From NCBI GenBank assembly GCA_965214415.1, contig CBDCBQ010000003.1, positions 434,001-498,000 on the forward strand: a stretch of DNA of 64,000 bases, written 5' to 3'. The position numbers were made by a program, and so were the translations under genes. This document shows, piece after piece, positions 28,230-35,234 of the stretch. Every line of letters starts with the position of its first letter. Positions within the stretch are counted from its first letter, which is position 1. The stretch comes from RH-AL1 sp965214415. Its GTDB lineage: Bacteria > Pseudomonadota > Alphaproteobacteria > Rhizobiales > Beijerinckiaceae. The notes under the pieces are model-generated. The model saw only the letters and a program-made list of their open reading frames with translations, was not told where the DNA came from and did not search any database.

Positions 28230-28687
28230 TCCTCCCCCCTTTTCGCGGAGAAGGATGCGCGCCTCGTGTGCCGGCTCGCGCGGCGCAGTTGCTTCATCCC
28301 GAGGAACACCGAAGGCATGTCTCGAAAGACGGAGCGGTCGACGCGGCTCGCCCAATGGAGCCCTCGCGGTTGGACGCCGCTGCGCGGCTCCTCGCCAAAA
28401 GTGAGAACAATAAGTTTTCGCCATGTCGGCGAACGCCGACGCCAACACCCGATGTCAGCGATCGTGCCGGTGGCAAGGCCCGGAGACGCGGACCGTCGAC
28501 TGTGGCTCGGCTCGAGGTCGACGCTCGTCGACATTGGCACGGCCTGGTGTCGCGCTCTGCCGACATGCGCCGCCGCGGTCGCACCAGCCGGAACGGGATG
28601 GACATCGGCCAGGTATTCGGTTAAATTACCGGAACGTTGACGAAGCCGCAAGCGGAGGCGGCGCCGCTGTTTGACAGATGAGACGGT
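28230..28687. other. Gene-free interval between hisA and the lipid operon, with a repeat remnant
   Basis: No open frame in these 458 bases looks like a protein. Near 28295-28335 the sequence CATCCCGAGGAACACCGAAG with GCATGTCTCGAAAGAC resembles a decayed copy of a Hyphomicrobiales interspersed repeat. The rest is rich in TCGAC words. The interval sits where hisF would be expected and where gene direction reverses, so it may be an old rearrangement joint. Confidence 0.5.
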
Positions 28688-29707
28688 CTACCCGGCCCCG
28701 ATGGTCGACGGGCTGCGGTCGACGCGGGAGTAAAGCGTGTAGCGCTTGTCGAACAGGAAGGTGAGCCAAAGCGCGGTCCACGACTTGTGGTGCTTCAGCG
28801 TGTCGTAGAACTCGGGCGCGGCCTTGCGCAGCATCGGCAGGCGACGCCACGGGATGTCGGGAAAATCGTGGTGCTCGTTGTGGTAGCCGATGTTGAGGGC
28901 CGGCAGGTTCAGCGGGCCGTAATAATCGAAGGTCTCCTGGTCGGGGTCGAGCGTGAAGTGCTCCTGCACCCAGCGCGCGCCGAGCGGGTGCAGTCCGACC
29001 GAGAACCAGAACGAGGCGAACAGGTAGAGCAGGCCGTTGATGCCGCAGAACCAGACGATCGCCGCGTCGAAGGCGAAGACCGCGGCGCCGTTGTAGATCG
29101 TCCAGCGGTTGCGCATCGGCACGGTGCCCTTGAGGCGCTCGAGCCGGGTCAGCTGGAAGATCGCGAAGAAGAACAGCCAGCCGACCTTCATGTACCATTT
29201 GTTGCCGACGAGATCGGCCTCCCAGCGCGACGGCAGATCGGCGTCGAAATCATAGTCACCAAGGTGGCTGTGGTGTTTCACGTGGTAGCAGCGAAAGCCC
29301 ATGCCGGTCGGAATCGTGTTCGGCAGGTCGGCGAGGATCAGGCCCAGCTTGTTCAAGATGACGTTCTTGAACACGAGATTATGCGTGAAGTCGTGAATGG
29401 CGACGAACATCGCGTGGTTCGGGAAGGCGCCGAAGCACCAGGCGACGATCAGCGTCAGCCACCAATAGCCGATCCCGAGATGGCCCAGACCGTAGGCGAT
29501 CGCGACCTGACCGACGACGACACCGAGTGTGATCCAGAACGTCCAGATGTCCTGGCCCATCAGCGCGCGGACCTGCGGGTGCGCCTTGAGGATCGCCATG
29601 CGGCGGATCGGATGCGGGCGCTTCAGCTCGGCGGGGAAGAAGCCGCGGCGGAAACCGGCGCCAGCCTTCGCGCGGGTCGTGCGGCCGAGGTCGATCACGT
29701 CCGTCAT
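28688..29707 (-). CDS. Fatty acid desaturase of sphingolipid delta-4 desaturase (DEGS/Lipid_DES) type
   Basis: The 339-residue membrane di-iron desaturase has three His boxes: HDFTH (105-109), HVKHH (142-146) and HNEHH (276-280). The match to animal and plant sphingolipid delta-4 desaturases is close: the N-terminal HPIRRMAILKAHPQVRALMG region (Lipid_DES domain), VGLHPLGARWVQEH, and a C-terminal stretch with YYGPLN and GYHNEHHDFPDIP near-identical to human DEGS1 as I recall it. Ordinary bacterial acyl desaturases lack these. It lies last in an operon with a serine palmitoyltransferase-like gene, 33 bases after the acyltransferase-like gene. It should insert a trans-4 double bond in a ceramide or sphinganine chain; hydroxylation at C4 is the alternative. 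Confidence 0.85.
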   Translation of the reverse strand: MTDVIDLGRTTRAKAGAGFRRGFFPAELKRPHPIRRMAILKAHPQVRALMGQDIWTFWITLGVVVGQVAIAYGLGHLGIGYWWLTLIVAWCFGAFPNHAMFVAIHDFTHNLVFKNVILNKLGLILADLPNTIPTGMGFRCYHVKHHSHLGDYDFDADLPSRWEADLVGNKWYMKVGWLFFFAIFQLTRLERLKGTVPMRNRWTIYNGAAVFAFDAAIVWFCGINGLLYLFASFWFSVGLHPLGARWVQEHFTLDPDQETFDYYGPLNLPALNIGYHNEHHDFPDIPWRRLPMLRKAAPEFYDTLKHHKSWTALWLTFLFDKRYTLYSRVDRSPSTIGAG

Positions 29708-29740
29708 CGTCGTTCCAATCCCCTCACCCTTGAACCTGTA

Positions 29741-30880
29741 TCACGAGTCCAGCCGCTTCTCGTAGACACGGTGGACCTTGTCGATCTCGGCGCCTGACAT
29801 CTCGATCGGGCGTCGCATCCCCATGTTGTCTTCCAGCACCCAGCCGAACTCGATGTGGTCGATCGAGAAGCTGCGCCCGCGTCGGCGTAGCTCCTCGATG
29901 AAGGCAAGCGTCACGACGCCGCCCACCGCCTTGCGCTGCAGCGCCTTGCGGACCCCGAACAGGATGAGGCGCCCGGACTTGAACTCGTGCTTGCGCACGC
30001 GCGAGACGACCTTGGCCAGCCCGAACGGGAACAGCTTGCCGTCGCGGTCCGCGATGATCTCGTGCAAGTTTGGCAAGACGATGCCGAAGGCCTGCGCTTC
30101 GCCGTCGAGTTCGACCATGAAGCCGCCCTCGACCGGCATGATGTACTTCAGCCCGTCGGCCACCGACATGAATTCGTCGAGCGTGAAGGGGACGAAACCC
30201 CAGTTCGCGCTCCAGGCGTCGTTGAAGATATCAACGATGATCTTCGCCTCGCCCTTCAGGTTCTTCAAGTCGAGCTGCCGGATGTTGAGCCGCTGCTTCC
30301 ACTCGGGCCGAGTCATGATCGACCCCTTGGTCTCGAGTTCCGAGCGGCGGACCGCGTAGCGGTAGGAGAGCAGGTCACGCGCCTTGGCATAACCGCAGCC
30401 TTCGAGTCGCTGCGGCAGATAGGCGGGCGACCAGGGCATGAAGATCATCGGCAGCGAGGTGAAGCCTTCGACGAGCATGCCGGCTTCGGCGTTCACCGAG
30501 GGCGAGAAGGGCCCGCAGATGATGGTCGCGCCGCGCGCCTGCAGCCAGCGCTCGGCGGCGTCCGTCAAGGCCGCGACAACCTCGTCGTCATCGACCGCGT
30601 CGAGGGCGCCGAACTGCGCCGGCGAAGCTTCGACCGGCTTGATCCCATCCTTGTAGACCTGGGCGGCGATGCGGCCGACGTAGACACCGTTCCGTCTGGC
30701 GAGGAACGCCTGCGACTCGACGAGCTTGAAATGCGGGTTGAGCTTCGGCGCGAAGTTGGTCCAGCGCTCGGCGTCGAGGGGCGCCGAGAAGCCGGGCATT
30801 CCCTTGTAAAGCTGCCGCGGCAAACGGCAGAACGCCAGGAACTTGCCGATCCCCTGGACCGGTACGATCTCGACGCTCAT
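29741..30880 (-). CDS. GNAT-fold N-acyltransferase-like protein, candidate bacterial ceramide synthase
   Basis: The 379-residue soluble protein begins MSVEIVPVQGIGKFLAF. It has conserved-looking blocks ICGPFSPSVNAEAGMLVEGF, PVEGGFMVELDGEAQAFGIVLPN and the C-terminal FGWVLEDNMGMRRPIEMSGA followed by KVHRVYEK. Such proteins are usually annotated as hypothetical or N-acetyltransferase. The bacterial ceramide synthase described in Caulobacter is also a GNAT-like acyltransferase unrelated to eukaryotic CerS. Position between an SPT-like gene and a delta-4 desaturase makes N-acylation of the sphingoid base the best guess. I cannot show the identity from sequence alone. The gap to the upstream gene is 24 bases. 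Confidence 0.7.
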   Translation of the reverse strand: MSVEIVPVQGIGKFLAFCRLPRQLYKGMPGFSAPLDAERWTNFAPKLNPHFKLVESQAFLARRNGVYVGRIAAQVYKDGIKPVEASPAQFGALDAVDDDEVVAALTDAAERWLQARGATIICGPFSPSVNAEAGMLVEGFTSLPMIFMPWSPAYLPQRLEGCGYAKARDLLSYRYAVRRSELETKGSIMTRPEWKQRLNIRQLDLKNLKGEAKIIVDIFNDAWSANWGFVPFTLDEFMSVADGLKYIMPVEGGFMVELDGEAQAFGIVLPNLHEIIADRDGKLFPFGLAKVVSRVRKHEFKSGRLILFGVRKALQRKAVGGVVTLAFIEELRRRGRSFSIDHIEFGWVLEDNMGMRRPIEMSGAEIDKVHRVYEKRLDS

Positions 30881-30904
30881 CCCACGCTCATCCGACGTGC
30901 GTCC

Positions 30905-32224
30905 TCAGGAGGCCGCGCTCAGCGCATCCTGATGGAGCTTCGCATCCTGCCGGACGAGGGGATCGCGCATCGCCTCGCGCAGAGCCGCTGCCTGGAGCGA
31001 CGTCTCGATCTCGGTCGCCTCGAGGCGGCCACGATCCTGCGCCTGGAACGCGGCGAGCGCCGCGATCACGCCGCGGATGTCGGCCTCCGTGTGCATCGCC
31101 GACATGAAGAAGCGCAGGCGCGGCTGGTCCTTCGGCACGCCGACCTGGATGATCGGCGGCACGTAGAAGCAGCGCTCGGCGAGGAATTGCGAGGCGGCGA
31201 GCGTCGCGTAGCTGTCCCGGAAGAGGATCGGCACGACACCCCGGCCGATCGCCGGGCCGGTGTCGAGGCCGGCCTCGCGGGCCAGCTCGACGAACAGTTC
31301 GCTGTTGTGGACGAGACGGCGGATGCGCCAGGTCTCGGTCTGCGCAAGCTCGAGCGCAGCGAGCGCGGCGGCGCTGATCACCGGCGACAGACCGACCGAG
31401 TAGACGAAGCCCGGCAGCGTGTAGCGGAACCAGTTGATGACGGCCGCCTTGGCGCAGACGAAGCCGCCGCACGAGGCGAAACTTTTCGAGAGCGTCCCGA
31501 TGATCAGGTCGATGTCGTTGGGGTCGACGCCGGTGTACTCGCAAAGGCCGCGGCCGGTGTCGCCGAGCACGCCGATCGAATGCGCCTCGTCGAGCAGCAG
31601 CCAGGTCGAGTGCTTCTTCTTCAGCTCGACGAGCCGGGGCAGGTCGACGATATCGCCGTCCATCGAGAACAGGCTTTCGGAGACGATCAGGGCCGTCTTG
31701 TACGCGCCGCGCTGCTCGGCGAGCAGCGCATCGAGATGCTCGAGATCGTTGTGGCGAAAGAAGATCACCTCCGCGGGCGAGGCCTTGCAGCCGGAGATGA
31801 TCGAGTTGTGCGACAGCTCGTCCAGAAAAATAACGTCGCGCGATCCCATGATGTGCGAGATCACGGTCACATTGGTGAGGTAGCCGGAGACCAGCGTCAT
31901 CACCGATTCGACGCCGACGAACTCGGCCAGCGCCAGCTCGAGATCCTTGTGGCGCGCGCGCTCGCCACCGACGAGGCGCGAGGCCAGGGCGCCGAGCCCG
32001 GTCATGTCGAGGGCGTCGGCGGCCGAGGCCTTGACGGCGGGATGGTCGCTCAGGCCGAGATAGTCGTAATTGGCGAAGGAAACAAAGCGGGTGCCGCGAG
32101 CCTCGGCGTCCATGCGCGCCACGTCGACAGGCACGAAGAATGGATTGTGCTTCGCGAGATAGGCGCCGCCGGCGAGGCGCAGGCGTTTGTCCGCAAAGTC
32201 TGCGAGGCTCTTCTGTTTCTGCAC
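30905..32224 (-). CDS. Alpha-oxoamine synthase, probable serine palmitoyltransferase
   Basis: This PLP enzyme of fold type I has 439 residues. The Schiff-base lysine is Lys247 in TLSKSFASCGG, the PLP Asp and His are in LDEAHSIGVLG (Asp212, His215), and the stacking His is His139 in DELSHNSI. NYDYLGLSDHPAVK is the usual alpha-oxoamine synthase start. Family members join an acyl thioester with an amino acid: serine (SPT), glycine (KBL, ALAS), alanine (BioF) or others (CqsA). The operon partners, an N-acyltransferase and a sphingolipid-type desaturase, favour serine palmitoyltransferase, first step of sphingoid synthesis. The start is a GTG (32224). No dedicated acyl carrier protein is nearby. 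Confidence 0.82.
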   Translation of the reverse strand: MQKQKSLADFADKRLRLAGGAYLAKHNPFFVPVDVARMDAEARGTRFVSFANYDYLGLSDHPAVKASAADALDMTGLGALASRLVGGERARHKDLELALAEFVGVESVMTLVSGYLTNVTVISHIMGSRDVIFLDELSHNSIISGCKASPAEVIFFRHNDLEHLDALLAEQRGAYKTALIVSESLFSMDGDIVDLPRLVELKKKHSTWLLLDEAHSIGVLGDTGRGLCEYTGVDPNDIDLIIGTLSKSFASCGGFVCAKAAVINWFRYTLPGFVYSVGLSPVISAAALAALELAQTETWRIRRLVHNSELFVELAREAGLDTGPAIGRGVVPILFRDSYATLAASQFLAERCFYVPPIIQVGVPKDQPRLRFFMSAMHTEADIRGVIAALAAFQAQDRGRLEATEIETSLQAAALREAMRDPLVRQDAKLHQDALSAAS

Positions 32225-32372
32225 GTGGTTCCGTCTCTGCTGGTCGCGGTCCCGCCCGAAGCAGCCGCGATAGGTCGATCATCTCCGTCGAGGGATACCA
32301 TCTCGAATGTCGCGGACAAGCGTACGAAAGACACGCCCGGGAAAACCTTATGGGACGGCTGTGCGGCCAAGG

Positions 32373-32393
32373 CTGTTTCAAGCGTTGAAACAG
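32373..32393. promoter_or_regulatory. Perfect 9-base-arm palindrome, TetR-type operator candidate
   Basis: The arms CTGTTTCAA and TTGAAACAG flank a GCG centre. It lies 149 bases before the SPT-like gene and 75 before the FUSC gene, in their shared divergent region. The size and symmetry are typical of TetR-family dimer sites. No TetR gene is adjacent. Confidence 0.75.
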
Positions 32394-32397
32394 ACAG

Positions 32398-32429
32398 TTA
32401 AGCAGCTAGTCAATTCGCATTACAATGCG
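32398..32429 (+). promoter_or_regulatory. Candidate promoter and second palindrome before the FUSC gene
   Basis: TTAAGC (32398-32403) and TACAAT (32421-32426) are 17 bases apart and could be -35 and -10. The perfect palindrome CGCATT-AC-AATGCG (32416-32429) covers the -10, so a protein bound there would block initiation. TTACAA is also repeated directly at 32420 and 32430. Assignment is by eye. Confidence 0.4.
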
Positions 32430-32467
32430 TTACAAAGGGCGCGGTCACGGCTCGCGGCACGGCAGGC

Positions 32468-33556
32468 TTGGGAGATCTCTCGACTTTGATCCGGGTCACA
32501 TCCGCCGTGGGGCGATGTCTCGCGATCGCCCGCGCCGTCGTCGCCGTGCGCCCGGCGCCTGCGCCCCGCGCGGCGATGCTGCGGAGCGGCGGCGCGATCG
32601 GCCTCGGCTTCGTGGTATTTCTGGCGTTCGGCTCGATCGATCAGGCGGTCGTCTGCGCGATCTTCACCAACTTCCTCTGCCTGGCCGACAAGGCGAGCCA
32701 TCTCGGCACGCGGATCTGGGTGCAGGTTCTCGGCTCGCTGCTGGCGATCGGCGCGGGCGGCCTGGGCGTTCTCGTCGCCGGCAACCCGGCGATGATCCTC
32801 CTCACCACCTTCGCGTTCGCGCTCTTCGCCGGCTTCGTGCACGGGACCTCTCCGGGTGTCGAAGCGATCCCCCGCTACGCGCTCGTCTGCCTTGTCGTCT
32901 GCGCGTTTCTGCCGGTCGGCCATCCGGGCACGCTGGCGGCCGCCGCGCTCGGGACGGCGCTATCGCTCGCCGCTGTCGCTCTCGACGATCACATCCGGCA
33001 TGGCCGCGGCGGCATCCGGATCGCCCGCATGCGGGGCGCGGTCACATATCCGGGGCCGCGCTTCAGCCTCGTCTATGGGGCGGCGGCGGCGAGCAGCCTC
33101 GCGATCGGTCTCGCGTTCGTGGCGACGCGGCCCTACTGGATCACGCTGACGACGCTATTGGTGATGCAGCCCGATCGGCGCGCCAACACGGTCCGCGTGC
33201 TCCAGCGCTTCGTCGGGACGTTGGCCGGCGTGATCCTGGCTTTCCTGGTCGTCAAGGCACTGCCGCCGCAAGCGCGGACGCAGGGGCTGCTGCTGATTGT
33301 CGTCACGTTGCCGTTTCTCTGGCCGGCCGGATTCGACCGCAACTACGCCCTTGGCGTGTCGATCCTCTCGACATGGGTGCTGCTTCTCATCGACACGGCG
33401 TTGCCGCCGGGCGAGCTGGTGGCCCCGCTGTTTCTCGCGCGACTCTCGAATACCGCCATCGGCTGCGCCGTGGCGCTTGCCGGCAGCTTGGTCGTCTTTG
33501 AAGCGAGGGCGCAGGATCCGCCAGCGCTCGACAGACGATCATCGGCGGAGTTTTGA
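32468..33556 (+). CDS. FUSC-family inner-membrane transporter (aromatic acid exporter type)
   Basis: The 362-residue membrane protein is built as two hydrophobic halves of about five segments each, joined by a basic loop (DDHIRHGRGGIRIARMRG). The second half begins YWITLTTLLVMQPDRRANTVRVLQRFVGTLAG, the FUSC signature that also marks aromatic carboxylic acid exporters (AaeB) and YccS-like proteins. FUSC proteins act as exporters across the inner membrane. The start is uncertain: a TTG at 32468, another TTG at 32486 with GGGAG upstream, or an internal ATG at 32576. Divergence from the SPT-like operon with an operator between suggests regulated efflux, perhaps tied to membrane lipid state. Confidence 0.78.
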   Translation: MGDLSTLIRVTSAVGRCLAIARAVVAVRPAPAPRAAMLRSGGAIGLGFVVFLAFGSIDQAVVCAIFTNFLCLADKASHLGTRIWVQVLGSLLAIGAGGLGVLVAGNPAMILLTTFAFALFAGFVHGTSPGVEAIPRYALVCLVVCAFLPVGHPGTLAAAALGTALSLAAVALDDHIRHGRGGIRIARMRGAVTYPGPRFSLVYGAAAASSLAIGLAFVATRPYWITLTTLLVMQPDRRANTVRVLQRFVGTLAGVILAFLVVKALPPQARTQGLLLIVVTLPFLWPAGFDRNYALGVSILSTWVLLLIDTALPPGELVAPLFLARLSNTAIGCAVALAGSLVVFEARAQDPPALDRRSSAEF

Positions 33557-33691
33557 AAGACCAGCCCTCGTGGCCGGCGCCTTGCTAGCGGTCGGCGCGC
33601 GAACCTGATCCTGCAACGAAGCGTCGCTCGATCGCATTAACGGCGGTAACTCGGCCGGAATAGGGCTAAAGGGATTGTGGCTGAAGGGACG

Positions 33692-35224
33692 ATGGCAGAC
33701 ATCCAGATCATAAAGCAAAGCACAGCGCTGGAAGAAGCCCGGCGCGCCGGGCGTCTCGTGGTCGTTTCGAATCGTGTGCCTGTCCCCAGCCCATCGGGTT
33801 CCTCGCCTGGAGGCCTCGCCGTGGCGCTCGGCGCGGCCCTGGAGACGACGGGCGGGCTCTGGTTTGGGTGGTCGGGCAAGGTCGCGACCGAAAGCGAGCC
33901 GGAGCTTCACGAGCAGACCCAAGGCAACGTCGACTATGCGGTCGCCGACCTCTCGCGTCGCGACATCGACGAGTACTACCACGGCTTCGCCAACCGCGTG
34001 CTTTGGCCGGTCTGCCATTACAGGCTCGATCTCGCGGACCTCTCGCGCCGCGACGTCAATGCCTACTTTCGCGTCAACGAGCAGTTCGCGCGGCGATTGG
34101 CCCGGCTGCTCAAGCCGACGGACGTCATCTGGATCCAGGATTACCACTTCATCCCGATGGCGAGCTTTCTTCGCGACCTCGGGTTCGAGAACAAGATCGG
34201 CTTCTTTTACCACATTCCCTGGCCGCCCTCTGACATCGCCGCCGCGATCCCAGCCTACGACCGCATCCTGAAGTGCTTCGCGGCCTACGATTTGATCGGC
34301 TTCCAGACACCGGTCGATTCCGAGAATTTCCGGAATTGCATTACGCGAGCCCGCGCCGGCGTGGCGAGCTCCGGCGACTGGCTGACTGCCTACGGCCGAA
34401 AATTCCGAGCCACCGCTTTTCCCATTTCGATCGAGACCGCGGCGTTCGCCGAGGAGGCGCGGATCGCCGAGAAGAACGCCGTCGTCAAGCGCATGCTGCA
34501 GAGCCTCGAGGGCCATCCGCTCGTCATCGGTGTCGACCGGCTCGACTACTCGAAGGGCATCCGCGAGCGCATCGACAGCTTCGCGACATTCGTCGAGAAG
34601 TCCCATGCGGCGATGAAGGCGCGCGTGACGCTTCTGCAAGTCACGCCGAAGTCCCGTTCGGAGGTCCCCGAATACGCGGACATGCAGCGCGAGGTCGCCG
34701 AGCATGTCGGGCACGTCAACGGCCGACTTGGCGACGTCGACTGGACTCCCGTGCGCTACGTCAACAAGGCCCTGAGCCGCGGTACGCTGGCAGGGCTCTA
34801 TCGTATCGCCAAGGTGGGACTGGTCACGCCGCTTCGCGACGGCATGAACCTCGTCGCGAAGGAATACATCGCGGCGCAGGATCCCGAGGACCCCGGCGTC
34901 CTTGTGCTGTCCAGGTTCGCTGGATCGGTGCACGAACTTGACACGGCGCTGATCGTCAACCCCTACAATCTCGAGGAATGCGCGTCGGCAATTCAACGCG
35001 CATTCGAGATGCCGCTTCGCGAGCGACGCGAGCGCTGGGAGACGATGATGGCGACTATCGAGGTCAACGACGTCGACCATTGGTGCAAGACCTTCCTCGC
35101 GGAGCTGAAGGGCGGCCAGCCCGCGGCCCAATCGATAACGGATATCGCGGAGCCGGCGGTCGATGTCGAGAAAAGCGGCTCGAGCCGAAGCGGTGCGCCG
35201 CCCTTGACCACGGTCGGTCGCTGA
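33692..35224 (+). CDS. otsA: Alpha,alpha-trehalose-phosphate synthase (GT20)
   Basis: OtsA transfers glucose from UDP-glucose to glucose-6-phosphate, giving trehalose-6-phosphate. It has 510 residues from ATG 33692, chosen because GAAGGG lies just before it; the frame also allows GTG 33677. GT20 features are VVSNRVPVP near the start, the donor loop PGGLAVALGAAL, VIWIQDYHFIPMASFLR, the VIGVDRLDYSKGI block and TPLRDGMNLVAKEY. The C-terminal 40 residues are low complexity. It is the first gene of a seven-gene glucan operon. No trehalose-6-phosphate phosphatase (otsB) is in the window, so the phosphatase must be elsewhere or the phosphate ester is used otherwise. Confidence 0.95.
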   Translation: MADIQIIKQSTALEEARRAGRLVVVSNRVPVPSPSGSSPGGLAVALGAALETTGGLWFGWSGKVATESEPELHEQTQGNVDYAVADLSRRDIDEYYHGFANRVLWPVCHYRLDLADLSRRDVNAYFRVNEQFARRLARLLKPTDVIWIQDYHFIPMASFLRDLGFENKIGFFYHIPWPPSDIAAAIPAYDRILKCFAAYDLIGFQTPVDSENFRNCITRARAGVASSGDWLTAYGRKFRATAFPISIETAAFAEEARIAEKNAVVKRMLQSLEGHPLVIGVDRLDYSKGIRERIDSFATFVEKSHAAMKARVTLLQVTPKSRSEVPEYADMQREVAEHVGHVNGRLGDVDWTPVRYVNKALSRGTLAGLYRIAKVGLVTPLRDGMNLVAKEYIAAQDPEDPGVLVLSRFAGSVHELDTALIVNPYNLEECASAIQRAFEMPLRERRERWETMMATIEVNDVDHWCKTFLAELKGGQPAAQSITDIAEPAVDVEKSGSSRSGAPPLTTVGR

Positions 35225-35234
35225 TTCGGCCTTC

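Noticed and set aside
28266..28640. Frame of 124 residues in the hisA-desaturase gap
   Set aside because: Arg/Ser-rich, overlaps a repeat remnant, no recognisable domain and no ribosome-binding site.
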